Assembly (NCBI GenBank): GCA_947652115.1
Contig: OX393564.1
Span: 7,514,151 to 7,578,150 of the forward strand
Reading direction: 5' to 3'
Length of the DNA stretch: 64,000 bases
Source: Blastomussa wellsi
Lineage: Eukaryota; Cnidaria; Anthozoa; Scleractinia; Plerogyridae
Both the position numbers and the translations under genes were made by a program. Within the stretch, counting starts at the first letter, position 1; each line of letters begins with the position of its first letter. The notes beneath the pieces were generated by a model. It had not been told where the DNA came from. It did no database searches and was given only the letters and a program-made list of their open reading frames with translations. This document shows, piece after piece, positions 25,391 to 38,050 of the stretch.

Positions 25391-26920
25391 GCGCGAGTGG
25401 AATAATTGTTTTATTAAAAACGCACAAAACATGGCAATATTTGAGCTTCCCCGATCCTCTGGTTCCCTGAGAAGCTTTTCCAGAGAAGCTTTTCCAGTGG
25501 TCTCCTTAAGCTCTGATTACATCGAAAAGAAGTTGCCCGTACTAAAACTCTGAAGGGTCCTGAAGCTCTGAGTTTCTCGGTTTGCTGATCGAAATCGGAT
25601 GTGATTGAAGAAGTTGATTGTAATGGTGTAATCAACCTCGAACTTCGTCAAGAATACTCTGCTGTGCGTCATATTTTTCACCCTCTCATAAGGGTTTTGA
25701 AATGTGATGAAACTCTGTCTCTCGTGTTTGATTTATTACATATCCACTGTTTTGTAATTGATTTCCACATTACCTAATATAAATTAATTTACCGATCGAT
25801 AACTAGAATATTAATATTCTTGTTGCATTTATTATTCCTGCAACCCTAGAAGACAGCCCAGTTAAGAAAAGCGAAAAGGATGCTTGATTCTTTTATTTCA
25901 CTTGCACTACCAGGTTTCAGATTTCTGACATTTCTAGCCCTTCGTCGCGATCGCAAAACAAGTGATCCAAACAGAGAAATACTTAAACAGGATTCAACAA
26001 CCTTTCTACGGCGTTTATGACAACTGCTGAAGCAACATTATCTTACGAAACCTTTCATAAAAGAGATATTTGAATAAACATGGCATTCTTTTATTTAAAA
26101 GTTATCTTTGTCGTTTTTATATACCGCTAGCGCTAAAATAAAACAACGTTCGTACCCCACATACAGCAGGAGGGTCACTTTAATGACCTTACATCACAAA
26201 AAAAATTAAAGCGAAATACAACAAATATTATGGAACAAGATTCATAGACAACACTTAAACAGTTCCATTCGATAGCTAAATTGATAGTACTTAATTTGGC
26301 CAATCGAGTGAATGAAACTTAAACCTATAATCATAGCTAAAAGGGAAGAAATGATAAAAAAATAAGCTTCAAAAGAAATAGTAGTTAGATAATAAACTTC
26401 TTAGACGAAGAAGTGCTAGTGCCTTTTGAGAAAATAAAATCGAAAATTAACTTCAGATCTCATTTAGCTAAAGAATTCAATTGCGTTTTGGCAGACAGGC
26501 GAATATCAATTAGCGAATTCATTGTTAGAGACGGGAAACTCGTCTCAGAAGGAATTCCATCTGACAAAATACCGTCTAAAATAAATTTAAAGAAGTTAAA
26601 ACCGTCTTAAAATCACGAAAACAGGGCGGTTTCCACTTACCAGAAACTAAAAAGTTACCTGACTTTTCACTGACCCTTAACAATTTTCCCTGAACTTAGA
26701 TTAGATAACTAAAATTAAAAAAGCTACTGCTTCTGTACATGCCACTCAAACAGTATCAAAATCAATCGTGTTTACACCATGCTTTACTGAAAGGAAATAA
26801 AATTCCCTGACTTTTCACTGACTTTTCCAAATATCTAACATTTTCCCTGACTTTTCCCTGACCTTGAAAAATTTATGTTTTTCCGTGACTTTTCCCTGAC
26901 CTTGAAAAATTTATGTTTTT

Positions 26921-26951
<31 letters not shown>

Positions 26952-28787
26952 GAAAATCTTAAAATAGTTATTTTGCTGAGTGACAAGCAGAACGCCCGGC
27001 CTGGTTTCCGCGTCTAAGACGAGTTTTCCGTCTGGTCTTCTTCGTTTCAGACGGAAAATGGAAGGATAAATTGAATTGTAGATATTGTTTGTTTTTTTTT
27101 TCTTTTGTCAAAGGTAAAAAATAACTCTTTCCATGGAAGTATACTGTGGGTATCTGTTACACCTCATAACATTAATTTTGAGGAAGAAACCAGCGCAACA
27201 AAACTCTGTTGCATTATACAAATCGTATTGCATCATCACTGGAATTCTTGGAAAAAATCTCATGATTTTGCTTTGACCGACCTCACTCTCCCCAAAAGAT
27301 TGCGATTTTGACAAATTGTTAAGCTAATTAATAAGGAGCGGGAGAAATACTTAATTTGAGGAAGGCAAGAATGTGTAACAACCAATTTTCTAATTCACCA
27401 GAAAGCTTTTAAGATGAAAAATCTCCTTTCACCATTTGGATTCGGCCGGTCAGAAAATTATCTACGTGTAAGGACACGATAAACTGGCAAAACCATTAAT
27501 TTAAAAACCTATGCAGTAAAACCTAAGTAACTGAGGTGAAAATATCTGATCAAACAAATGAACTAAATCCAAACATTACTAAATTAACTTAAAGCTTTTA
27601 TGGTCTTCTGTCATTACACAACATAGTGTATGCAAATGATATTGTCTGTTTTCGTTTTCGTTTGGAAGGACCGGATCCTAAATGAATTGCGGACAAAGAC
27701 ACTATTGTTTTCCATGCACAATTCACGTTAAAAACAGCAAAGGCATTTATTTTTTGAAATTAATAATTTTGCTCGATTTGATTTAAACATTTATCGGCTG
27801 AACAGCATATCGAAAATCGACAGCACAGCTCAGAAAATCTTATAATAGCTGTCAGTCTTTGACAATCCGGTGTGGACTAATTTTTCGGTGATATAAAATA
27901 CCACTCAGCAACAGTGGTTCTTTAAGGAAAGAAAGAAAATATTTATTATTATCATAGCTATTTCACACAATAGCGTAAGCGCTTCTTCTTTACGTGCTCA
28001 GTTTTTCTTTTCTAGAAGCAAATTAAACTAATATGAAATGACTCATCATTTTACCATAGAGAAGAAATAACAATAAATTCTGCTTGGATATGTCTTTAAA
28101 TAAATGATAATTTTAATTTCTACCAGGCACAGTTCTATAATAAAGAGCTTATGATGAAAATTGCGGCCATCTTGTGTCCATCTGTCACAGAAAGAAAATT
28201 CTTCGTTTCAAATTTAGAACTTCCTGACACTGAAAATGAAATGTGAGTGGGTGAATGATATTTTGATCCTCGGCATATCTTTAATAATTCAAAAAGTAAT
28301 GATCAACCTGTCTCAAATTTTCACCGAGCAATCAATCTTTGTAAACTTACCAAGTTCGAGAAAATCATAACTGTTAAATTTATTGTCAAGTTTGTCTGAG
28401 TAAACATCGGGTGTGAAATGATCAAGCTTTCTTGGTAGGTCTCTGTGAGATATTCATACTAAAATATGCATTCTACCAGCAAAAATGAAGATCAAAGAGA
28501 TCGAAAGAAATATTTGACAAGTGAAGATGTCTTTGGAGATATCAATTTCAACTTAAAAAGTAGTAAAGGCGAGGTACTTTTTGTCTTTCAAGCAAATTCA
28601 ATTAACCAGCAGAAACTTTATTATTCACAGCACTTGTAACTAACACACTTCTCATTTTAAATTGCTTGTGTGGACAATAGTACCTTTAAGGACAACCATG
28701 TGTCATAAAATTTAATCACAGCTCGGTCTAAATTAAGGAAGTTTAATTACAACAGAACATTTCAAGCGCAGGGAGTTAGAGCTGTGG
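25391..28787. other. No gene seen
   Basis: Intergenic AT-rich DNA apart from the tandem repeat at 26815-26960. Confidence 0.45.
26815..26960 (+). repeat. Degenerate tandem repeat
   Basis: Units of CCCTGACTTTTCCCTGACC and TTGAAAAATTTATGTTTTTC, at least two full units of about 42 bp plus partial ones. Confidence 0.65.
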
Positions 28788-28947
28788 GCGGAAATTGAAT
28801 GGGAGGACGGCGCTTTTACAATAAAAGAACAACCTGTCGGTGGGCTATATATGCATCGTACAAACTGCACCGTTACTTAACAGAACGTGGCGTCTTTCCT
28901 GCTCGTGAACTGACTGCAGATACGAAGACGAGTGAATTCGGTTGAAG
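28788..28947 (+). promoter_or_regulatory. TATA promoter and 5' leader exon of secreted peptide gene 2
   Basis: GCGGAAATTGAATGGGAGGA (28788-28807) precedes TATATATG at 28846-28853 and a leader ending TTGAAG/GTACGT at 28947. It aligns with 16218-16329 upstream of gene 1. The matching sequence extends further upstream (CTTTCAAGC...TTAA near 28588 and 16020), so it is a segmental duplication, not a chance TATA. Confidence 0.48.
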
Positions 28948-29399
28948 GTACGTCATGTCTAAATTAAAAGTTAGCAGTATGAAATGATGTAACACGATGA
29001 AACTGGGCAATAGATGTGATTTAAACAAGTGAATTCGTTTCAACTTTTTTCTTGTTAAACAATCGAACGTTGAAACGATGAAACGACTATAGCAATCTTT
29101 GAGTATTTCAATTTCATTATTATTTTATTCCTTGGTAGTTACACATTTGTAGACTGATAAAGTTGGCGTAAATAATATCTGAAAGGAGGATGCCTCGTGT
29201 GTCCCACGGCGCGATAAGGGCTGATGTTAGACCTGCACAGCAAAACGCCAAAAACTGGTTTCTTTAAATACACATTATATTTCGATGGTTTAACAAAGAA
29301 TACGAGCGGATAGTTTGCGAGTTGCGTAGTATTTTCCCGAACTCCGTAAGGTTGCGGAAAAAATTCGAGCAATGAGCAGACTGTCCGCTTGCATTATAT

Positions 29400-29600
29400 G
29401 TTAAACCATCGAGCAAGGGATTTATTATTCCACTATTTTTTTACTCCGCTTTATGTCCGTATTTTTGCCCTGATCTACAGTGTAGACCAGTGTAACACAG
29501 TGGCATATTTTTTGCGCGTCTCGTTGCAATAATATGGCGAAATGGCGTGATGGTGGAATAATGATGCATCACATTGCTTGAAAAAAAAGGTTCTTCTTGT
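29400..29600 (+). repeat. Dispersed repeat shared with 56100-56270
   Basis: GTCCGTATTTTTGCCC, TCTACAG, GTGGCATATTTTTTGC and ATAGTGGAATGATA-type motifs occur in the same order in both places. Adjacent text from the same family also occurs near 8380-8480. Confidence 0.5.
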
Positions 29601-31062
29601 GAACAAGTAAAGCTCGTTTAAGATCTTTCGGTTTTTTTTTAAGAAACTGGACGGTAAAAGGGTGAATCAGTCATTAAAAAGTTTGGCTCATTATATTTTT
29701 GGTGTCATTATTTCCTTTTCGTTCAATTTATAAACTGAATTGTACTTCGCAACTGTTCCTCTGGTATGCAATCGAACGTTGAAACAACTGATTTTCTGCT
29801 CGGATGATTTTTTTATTGGAATAACTTACGATTTCCGTTATAAACTTTACGGTAGCTGCATATTCTATATTTGCTGGGCCAAGTTGACAAAGTACCCAAA
29901 AGAAAAAAAAAGTCATCACTGTTTGAGATAAGAATAATAGATCGTTTTCAACAAAATAGGAAGAAAAACTCAGATTAGGGTGAAAGAAATAACTGAACTG
30001 CCCAGATTTAAAAAGTCTGCAATGTTCGCTGCAAACGGTTCTGGCCAGAGACCGCGTTCCTTGTGTCAACAAGAAGGAAAGCAGGCTCTGGCAAAGAGAT
30101 TATTGCATGGCTTGATGAAGTTCTTGTTGTTACTGTATTTCCGGCCATCTTTATCTTTACCAAAAAATCAACATCGTTCCTGCAACGAAAGTGGCTTGAG
30201 TCCCTCTAACGTGGTTCTAGGTATGAGATTAGACAATTATACTGAAGATCACAGTCTCGACCTCAGATTTGCAATCCTTTCGGTCAGCACCAGGAGTCGA
30301 AACCACCGGGCTAGATTGAGAGGCCACCAAAAAGACGGTCAAAGCTGATTCGCGAATGGATGTTAAAAACTTGGTCGTTTCGTTTCTGCCTTCCACAGCA
30401 AGCACACAATCAAATGGTAACCAGAAATTCCTAAGTGCTCCGATTTTTTGCGTTTCATGGCCACTGCTCAACGCGGGGTGCGGCCCTGGGAATTAGATAT
30501 GCAAACGCATAGTAGGGAATCAGACATGCATGCGCCGTGGAGGTGAAAAATAATCGTACTTATTACTGGCAGACTATTTAATAAACTTACGATTTTTGAA
30601 AAAAAAATGAAGCAAACAAGTAAATCCGATTTTGGACATCACCTTACTGCTATAGAGGACAAGGAGTAACCACGCCGGAAATATGATGCGTGACACGATA
30701 AAAAATTAAAAACTAACGCGACATCGGGTGGGTGATTGATTGATTGATTTCTTTTTTTTTAACTCGGTAAAAATCTTCATTAATTACACTCTTTATGACA
30801 TAGACGGCAAAATACTGAATGCTGATTGGCTGAGACAGAGGGCATTTTTCATTAATTTTGGTAATTTTCCGGGGCAAAATTACTTGATCCTGATTGGGCG
30901 AGCGTGAAAATTTCTCGTTTCCAATTGGCTGAGCGCGCTGCAGAAATTGCCTTCTGAAACCACTCGTGATATTAATCCTTAATTTTACTCGGCCCCATGC
31001 GATTACCTACACTAATTAACTACAATTTAAAATAACGTTAATTAGGAACTAATCATACTGTT

Positions 31063-31777
31063 TTACAAGATTGCCGAGTGAGAATCCGATGACTCAAATA
31101 CGTGGTGAATTTTCTTCTTGAACTGCCCAATTGATTTAATCTTTCTGATGTTTTCAGGGAGAGAATTCCACAGTAACGTACCGCTGTAACTGAAACTATG
31201 TTTTAAGTAGTTAGTACGCGGTCTGGGCACTGACAATTTACCGAAAGAATTGCGTAAATCATAGTCTGTGCTTCGTTCATTGAATAGACTCTGTAGGTAC
31301 ACTGGAGCTAACTCATTAAGGGACTTAGACATCGTTACTGCTTTTTGTTTCATTCTTCTCGCTACCAGTTTGTCCCATTTCAGTGTTTCGAGAAGCGAAC
31401 TGGAACTAGTTTCATAATTGGCCTTCAAAACCACTCTAGCTGCACGGTTCTGTAATTTTAGAAAGTTTTTCACTTAATTGATTACATAAGCCATCCCAGA
31501 CGGGGCTACAGTAATCAAAATGAGGTTGGGTGAGGGCTTTATAAAGTAACACTGCAGTAGATTGCGAGATAAGGGGCCGGATACGCCTCTGGGCACCTAT
31601 TGCCGTCGATACCTTTTTGCACATTTCGTCAACATGGTTAGACCAGGAGAGTCGATCGTCGATAATCAAACCTAATGACTTAGTCTGATCAACTCTGCTG
31701 ATTGGTTGGTTATCTAATTTGATATTGATTTTGTCATAGATATACGTGGAAGTGAAATAGAATGCAGGAGACGACAT
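31063..31777 (-). pseudogene. LINE reverse-transcriptase C-terminal fragment
   Basis: Two overlapping minus-strand frames cover the C-terminal part of a non-LTR retrotransposon polymerase. The first has SLGLIIDDRLSWSNHVDEM and PHFDYCSPVWDGL; the second has KLQNRAARVVLKANYETSS, SLNELAPVYLQSLF and GTLLWNSLPENIRK. These are typical of the region after the RT domain in CR1/L2/RTE-like elements. A single frameshift near 31455 separates them. The catalytic RT core and endonuclease are absent, so this is a 5'-truncated dead copy. Confidence 0.75.
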
Positions 31778-33147
31778 TTATGAGAGATTAATTTCTAAAT
31801 AACTTCCTGGGGAACCCAGACCCCACAACATTGCCAGTAGAATTCATTTTCCCGTTTTTTAATGAGCCCTGTGAAATTCCAGTTAAAGCCCTGTGACAAA
31901 ACAACTTTTCGTACCAAAAGAAAAAGCGGCAACGGCTATAGTTATGCAAGCTACAAAAAACTATCTATCTCTTGGAACGGGACATGTCAATGGTTCTGAA
32001 ACAATAGATAACACGTCACAACAATGCCTAAAATAACAATAGGAGGTGCTTATACAGCGGGCCAATGAAAATAGATGTACCAGAGAGATATAATCATATT
32101 TACAATACCGAGGTAGATTCCGTCAGAGGTTTTCCTAAAAGCCGGAATGCAGGTAGACCGAAAATCTGGAATCCGGAATGCGGAACCAAGGCCCGGAATC
32201 CCAGAACACAGAATAGCAACGTTTTGGTTATATTAGGTAGAAAGTAAGCCCGCTACGTGATAAACTATCAAGGACACTTTACAATAGTGATATTTTTTGT
32301 TTACAAACATTGATGTCACATTTCTTTTGATATTCAAATTTTCCAAACACAGAACAAAAGAAGTCATTGTTTCAACAGCCAAATTAGGGGGTCACGCAGC
32401 ACCTCGTTGAAGCGGCAATACCATTGGGCGTTCAAACAATAGAGAACAATCCTAAACAAAGTCTCTAGCCCTGATAACAATGAAGTCTATTGTTAAGGAG
32501 AACAAATGAAAAAATAGGTTTTTTGAGGTGCTGGACAGCTGGACGGTTAGGTACTGGTTGGCACATTAATAACAATTGGTGACATCACGAGAAACATTGC
32601 TATTCGGTCATTTGTACACGGTGGGCGATCGAGCGAAACTGTGCTTTATTGTAGTTACAGGTTATAATGACATCACTTATTGCAAGTTGCAAGTTAAAGC
32701 AAACATTTGACTCATACCTATGAGAATCATTCCTCGGTAAACAGAATCCTGGCAATCGACGAAGAAAGGACGTCCTGTATGTAAAATTTAGCCAACAGCG
32801 GTGCATTCAGTTATCTAGAAAACTTATCCACACCTTAGTTCATTTGTCTTGACACAAACAATTTCTTTAAAAGGCAAAAATTAAATTTTCGCAAAACATG
32901 TATACGAGCACGTTTAGATAAAGATACCTTCATTGTATGCTGGTTTCCATCCACCACGCGTAGCTTGCTGAAGAAGTCGAACTATGGCTCTGCTCAAAGC
33001 GAGAAATTTGGAACTAGATAATCGTAAAACTGTGTTGAAAGAAAACAGTCCGCTCGGTCATTTGTTTGCACATGCAGCCTTTGTAACCTCTCCTGTAGGC
33101 CCCAAGCTACCTCGCAGGCTTGTCTGTCGGTAGGGTAGCAGCTGCTA
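31778..33147. other. No gene seen (intron of peptide gene 2)
   Basis: Lies between the leader exon at 28947 and the coding exon at 35002. It holds a short GGAATCC-rich stretch near 32140-32210 and nothing coding. Confidence 0.45.
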
Positions 33148-33156
33148 TTGTTTTAG

Positions 33157-34382
33157 TAGCCTCCTACGCAGGCGTTATGGGATGCGTTACCCTTGTGCCC
33201 ACTAACGACTGCTTAACCGCGACCAACATTCCTTTCCCATTGTCTCTCGCCAGACAAACTAGCCAATCAGCATTGTCTGTAGGTATTCAAATCGATCGTT
33301 ATAAAATTTCCCACGAATCCGTTCTTCGGGATGCCGGCGCTGTTGGATACAACACTCTGGTGTATTTCGATGGTTGAAACACTAAAATATTATTTATTGT
33401 GAATACAAGAGACAAGCGTGCGAGTCTTTGATTCTGTCATAAGTTGGAAGGGTTAATATTTTGGGTAAGATGATCTCTCTCCCATGAACACAACAGTGGA
33501 TCAGAAATATTTATTTCAACGCTATAAAATGCTGGAAAAGACTTCGCCAACCCGAAAACGCAAAGCGGAATTAATTTAGAAATTATCAAAGAGGTCCACA
33601 TCCGTGGTATTTACGAGCGAACAAATCGAAGGGTAAAATTGGAAAGAGCCAGTCAAGGCGAATGCATCTTCACCGCGCTGAATCATTCATTCGACAAACT
33701 TGCCACAGAACAACTTAAAACGTCCAGTGCTGCTGGGTTAAAAGGGTTGCTTGAAAATATGTTCAACTTCCCCTTTCGATAGTTCATTGGCCCTTTGATT
33801 TGAGGCCTCCTTTTGCTTAAAATTTGGTTTAAACAACTGACGATTAATGAACAGCGCACAAACTTGAACCGAACACCAAAATCGCTACGTCGTCGGTTAG
33901 AGTCTGAAACGTGGAAACTTTGACCCATAGGCTTGCTTTTCATTTGGCTGAACTTCAGTAATTCGTTGCTGGATTGTACGTCTTTCTGCGGAGCTGTGGG
34001 GAAAAATATGAAAAGTGAAAATCAATGAGACTGTCTAACACACTGAAGGCAAAACTTGATAACAAACGACTTACCGTAGCCAGTCGATAAATTGAGGAGT
34101 GCATCTCACTTCCCTTTAGTAAATAAGATTCCCTTCGCAAATTCAGAACTTGCTTTCATCTAAAATGAATTTACCAGAGAAATCTCTGACTTGGAGAAAA
34201 ATCAATCGTCCCTGGCAGGTTTCATCTCATCGCGTGTCTCGCGGAGGGAGAGGCGTCGTGGGGATTTTAGTTGGTAAAATCTGATTGGCTAAGCGGCGGA
34301 AAGGAATGTTGGCCTCGGTTAAGCAGGCGGTAGTGGGGACAAGTAGTAACGCAATCCCCTAATAACGCCTGCTAGGAGGCTA
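33157..34382. mobile_element. TIR element with 9-bp target duplication (Mutator-like size)
   Basis: TAGCCTCCTACGCAGGCGTTA at the left and its imperfect inverse at the right end (GCCTGCTAGGAGGCTA). TTGTTTTAG flanks both sides (33148-33156 and 34383-34391), a perfect 9-bp duplication of the length usual for Mutator-like elements. The repeat similarity extends inward about 100 bp (AACATTCCTTTCC). The interior has minus-strand exon-like stretches but no recognisable transposase. Confidence 0.65.
33683..34147 (-). pseudogene. Exon-like fragments within the 9-bp-TSD element
   Basis: On the minus strand a candidate acceptor (TTCATTTTAG, 34158 region) is followed by a short block ending CTACG/GTAAGT near 34075. 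Then a candidate intron with CTCCGCAG at about 33988 leads to a frame open to 33683 (KDVQSSNELLKFSQMKSKP onward). In another frame the first block reads LLNLSTGYGK, vaguely like a RecQ-type P-loop, with a stop before it. It may be a captured, decayed gene fragment. The function is not recognised. Confidence 0.25.
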
Positions 34383-34906
34383 TTGTTTTAGGGGCTAGGA
34401 GCATTGTTCCTGTTGTTTGTTCTATTGTCCTCTCAATGCGTCAAAAGCCATTCATGTGAGACCTTACAATAGCTGCTACCTCGCCCATGTTTGTGATCAA
34501 ACACAAAGCTATTCTCATCTCAACTGTATGTTAACGTCATTTCATTATTGTAAACGTGTTAACGGCATTATCAAACAATAGTTAGATCAGTGTATATGGC
34601 TAAATAGGTATTTGCCGCGGGATAGGGTATAATTTTTTGAGGTTCTCGGTCCTTCAATAGGGTATCATTTTGCCCCTTTTGGCATTGTTCCTGGTGTGAT
34701 CATTACAAGGGGTACCCAAACACCTGCTAAATTGCATCGTCTAACACTCCAGCCGTAAACAGCAAGCTAAATTAAAAAGAAACGGTATTTTTAATATGAA
34801 CAACCGTTAAGAGTACTGGCGTGACAGGAACAAAATTAGATTTCCTGGTTTTCGTTTTTTTTCCTTGAACATGGTGTGATTTTTCGGTTCCGTTTTCTCT
34901 AGTAAG

Positions 34907-34927
34907 CCCCCCCCCCCCCCCCCCCCC
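34907..34927 (+). repeat. Poly-C run
   Basis: About twenty consecutive C, roughly 110 bases upstream of the peptide gene 2 coding exon. Similar G runs are at 9536, 41681 and 56789. Confidence 0.9.
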
Positions 34928-35035
34928 AACCCTCTTTCTATCTATGGTGCGAGTTTGAAATCCTGATAAACACTATGACTTCTACAGTTTCATTATTTCA
35001 GGCAGCGACGGAAGCAAAAATAGAAACTCTACAAA

Positions 35036-35221
35036 ATGCAAGCTCTAATCGTGTTGGTGTACGCAATGGCCATTCTCTCAGTGCTGTCGACTGCTGTTAA
35101 AGCTTCACCGGTTCTTCCCATGGGAGACGACGAATCATCTATAACAGACCTCCCTGCCGTAGAACAAGACAAAGAATTTAAAAGAATCTGTGGAATGTCG
35201 TTTTACTGCCAACGGTTCAAG
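35036..35221 (+). CDS. Secreted Cys-containing peptide precursor 2, first coding exon
   Basis: Paralogue of the exon at 19837. The transcribed exon begins after TTATTTCAG at 35002. The coding part has a signal peptide (ALIVLVYAMAILSVLSTAV), an acidic propeptide with a shared Gly-Asp-Asp-Glu motif (MGDDESS...EQDKEF), a KR site, and then ICGMSFYCQRFK, ending in phase 0 at AAG/GTAAAT. Shared features are initiator context, signal, GDDE motif, KR site, Cys-Gly start of the mature part and donor phase. Later exons were not found in the next 6 kb. I do not recognise the family. Confidence 0.58.
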
Positions 35222-35312
35222 GTAAATCACCTAGTTTCACAGATATACTAATCCACTTTAACTGAGTTTGCTACCTTCAACTCGTTCAATACCTATAGCG
35301 ATTTTCACTTGA

Positions 35313-35469
35313 GGGTGCGTTCCTTTTGGGTGATCCGGATCAGGATCAGTGATCCGGATCATGATGCATCAAAGGCGGCGGCGAATCCTTGCTCAGAGCG
35401 GATTCGCCGGCGCCTTTGATGCATCCGGATCACTGGTCCTGATCCGGATCACAGCAAAGGAACGCACCC
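35313..35469. repeat. Palindromic MITE in the intron of peptide gene 2
   Basis: GGGTGCGTTCC...GGATCAGGATCAGTG and the inverse GTCCTGATCCGG...GGAACGCACCC. The central part also pairs (GCGGCGAATCC/GGATTCGCCGGCGC). Confidence 0.75.
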
Positions 35470-35756
35470 TGAGTGTAGTAAATCCAAATTACTTTGGCCA
35501 ATTACAATGAACGAGACAATGCATTGATCCAATCAAAACTCGACGTAATTACAGGTAGCCGTCACAAAGCGCGGGAAAGAGTGTATGCGCGACTAACGAT
35601 TGTATTCGGTTTTACTTCTGATTGGTTGAAAAAGTGCTTGGGCGCGAGATTTTCAAACCAATCACTGAGCGTAGCAAACGTAAACTTTATTGCTCTAAAT
35701 TTAAATTAACTCTAAATTTCAATTATAACAGCCTTAACGTGTTTAATGTGTTTGGG

Positions 35757-35889
35757 TGACAATAGGGTATTAACATGACTTTTTGAGGGATTATTGTTTA
35801 TTGGCGCCCGCGTAGTGTCATTCGCAAATGACACTACAAGGGTGCCAATAAACAATATTCCCGATAAAAGTCATGTTTATGTCATTATT
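35757..35889. repeat. Palindromic MITE
   Basis: GTGACAATAGGGTATTAACATG pairs with CATGTTTATGTCATTATTA; the centre has GTGTCATTCGCAAATGACAC. Confidence 0.65.
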
Positions 35890-35910
35890 ATCCATATACA
35901 AGGTCAAATA

Positions 35911-36205
35911 TGGGAGGCGCAGTGGCCTAATGGTTAGTGCGCTGGACTCTGGATCGGACGGTCCGGGTTCGAGTCCTGGCCGGGGCACTGCGTTGTGTTC
36001 TTGGGCAAGACACTTTACTCTCACAGTGCCTCTCTTCACCCAGGTGTACAAATGGGTACCGGCGAATTTACTGCTGGGGGGTAACCCTGCGATGGACTAG
36101 CATCCCATCCAGGGGGGAGTAGAAATACTCTCTGTCGCTTAATGCTTCGGAAACCGGGGATAAGCTCCGGCCTGATGGGCCACTAGGCCCGACAGCAGAC
36201 TTACC
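35911..36205 (+). mobile_element. tRNA-derived SINE
   Basis: A tRNA-like head (GCAGTGGCCTAATGGTTAG, CGGGTTCGAGTCC) is followed by TTGGGCAAGACACTTTACTC, CACCCAGGTGTACAAATGGG and a tail GATGGGCCACTAGG. The acceptor arm does not pair as in a real tRNA, so it is a SINE and not a tRNA gene. Confidence 0.65.
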
Positions 36206-36417
36206 TTACAAGGTCAAATAACATCCTGATGACTCACAAATAATGTTTTCAAGAATACAAGCAAAAACTTACTTCGTGCTGAAAATGATATAACTGTAAA
36301 AGCAGGGCCGATATGTTTTGAACAGGTGCAGAACTTTGCCGACATAGCTACAAAGTCTCTGAAAATAATCGCCAATGAGTTAAGAACTCATAGAAAATCA
36401 ATATTTAACGAACTTAC

Positions 36418-36617
36418 AATTTCCAGTTCATCGTCGGTGTAAAATTCCAGCAGTTCTTCAATCAAGTGAACCACGTTTCGCTTCTTGTAAAGAGACAAGA
36501 ACTTGCTTTCTTTGTTTCTTCTGGGTCGTGCTCTTGCTTCTAGCCTATCTTCAAGTCTAAATTCGAATTTTTTGTCTGTATTCTTCCCATTTATAACAAG
36601 CAGGCCGATTTTTCTCT
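36418..36617 (-). CDS. Possible internal exon of an unrecognised minus-strand gene
   Basis: Between an acceptor-like GTTTTCAG and a strong donor (GAAATT/GTAAGT) the frame is open for 66 codons: KIGLLVINGKNTDKKFEF, then RLEDRLEARARPRRNKES and NVVHLIEELLEFYTDDELEI. The composition (Arg/Lys cluster then an acidic helix) looks protein-like. No start codon, neighbours or family could be identified. Confidence 0.25.
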
Positions 36618-37262
36618 CTGAAAACTATGCGTTTTGTGTGAAACTGAACTTCGCTCGTACGCACCTCGGTGGTTTTCCCTCTTCAAACGGTCTGAACGTA
36701 ATCTGATTGGTTTAAATTCATCGCGTGAACCAATCAGCTTCAGGGCCGTTGCGGCCCGCACAGCGTGTGTTTTGACGATCAATTTGACCGAGTATGTGGA
36801 TAATAATGGCGTTTAAGTTGAGAAAGCCATGGCCAGTTTCTAGGTAGCCCTTTGTTATTGTATTGTGCATGCCAGCTTTTCTCTAAGTTTGATTATAGTA
36901 ACTCAACTTCTTTCTATAAACTCAATATACACAAAAATTCTGGCTTGGAAATCAACTTGAACTGGCGGCGTGAAGCGAGCGTCGTTCGCTCCTCCGTTTA
37001 GCCATATCAAATCTTCGCGCACTACGTACGGACAAATTAATTTCACCTGGTCTTTCACTCACGACTTCAAAGCGATTTTATTCCAATAAACCCATATCAT
37101 GTCTATTTACGCAAAGAACAAGTTGTAGAAACACAGGCAGCCCAAGCTCACGTTGTGATCAGTATCATGTCATGGCAAAAATATAAGAGTTTGTATGGGA
37201 ATAATTTACAACACCTTTTAACAAACTGAAATACTGCCAAATCTTAAATAAAATTGCCTTAC

Positions 37263-37321
37263 CTTACTTTCACTGTGTTTCTATTCTTGTCTGAACGCTT
37301 ATTTTGCCGATTCTTGGCCAT
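37263..37321 (-). CDS. RBIS-like first coding exon, left palindrome arm
   Basis: Mirror copy of the exon at 38051-38109: MAKNRQNKRSDKN then RNTVKV, with the same donor. Two amino-acid differences (Lys to Arg, Ile to Thr). No following exon is recognised at lower coordinates. Confidence 0.3.
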
Positions 37322-38050
37322 TTAGGCGAGTTATCGCTTTCTGGGTTCCCCACTACAAAGAAAAAAACAAGGCTGCACACTCCAGTTCGGAACGCCCGAC
37401 GAGCCAAGCGAAAAATCCCAGCTTAAAATGGTCAAACGGCCTCAAATCCATCGCGAATTCCAAGAAGATATGTTCTAGTTTCATTTTAACTCAACAACAA
37501 CTCAGTCCAGGCTCTGTCATCGATGTCAAGCGGCCGTTTGCTTTCAAATATCCAAGGTAAAAAGATCTCCATTGTGTCTGTACACGCTCGTCACGACACA
37601 CGACCGTTAAAAAACTTCTTGGTAACCCCGCCTCGTTAACAAACTATACCTCACCGGAGTACCACACCGTAAACCACACCGTCAATTGCTCTCAACAAGT
37701 TTTGTGTCACTCCCCTGGTCCCCTCAGGACGATTATCGAGGCGGGGTTACCAAGGAGTTTTTTAACGGTCGTGTGTCGTGACGAGCGTGTACAGGCACAA
37801 TGGAGATCTTTTTACCCTGGATTTTTTAAAGCAAACGGCCGCTTGGCATCGATGGCAGAGCCTGGACTGAGTTGTTGTTGAGTTAATATGAAACTAGAAC
37901 ATCTCTTCTTGGAATTCGCGATGGATTTGAGGCAATTTGACCATTTTAAGCTGGGATTTTTCGCTTGGCTCGTCGGGCGTTCCGAACTGGAGTGTGCAGC
38001 CTTGTTCTTTTCTTTGTAGTGGGGGACCCAGAAAGCGATAACTCGCCTAA

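Noticed and set aside
29980..30348. 122-codon open frame
   Set aside because: No signal, domain, splice context or family resemblance, and mixed composition; most likely chance.
32065..32247. Small protein with repeated Arg-Asn-Pro
   Set aside because: Arises from a GGAATCC-rich simple repeat.
35911..35985. tRNA gene
   Set aside because: A- and B-box-like sequences are present but the acceptor stem does not close and a SINE body follows; the same sequence recurs in fragments elsewhere.
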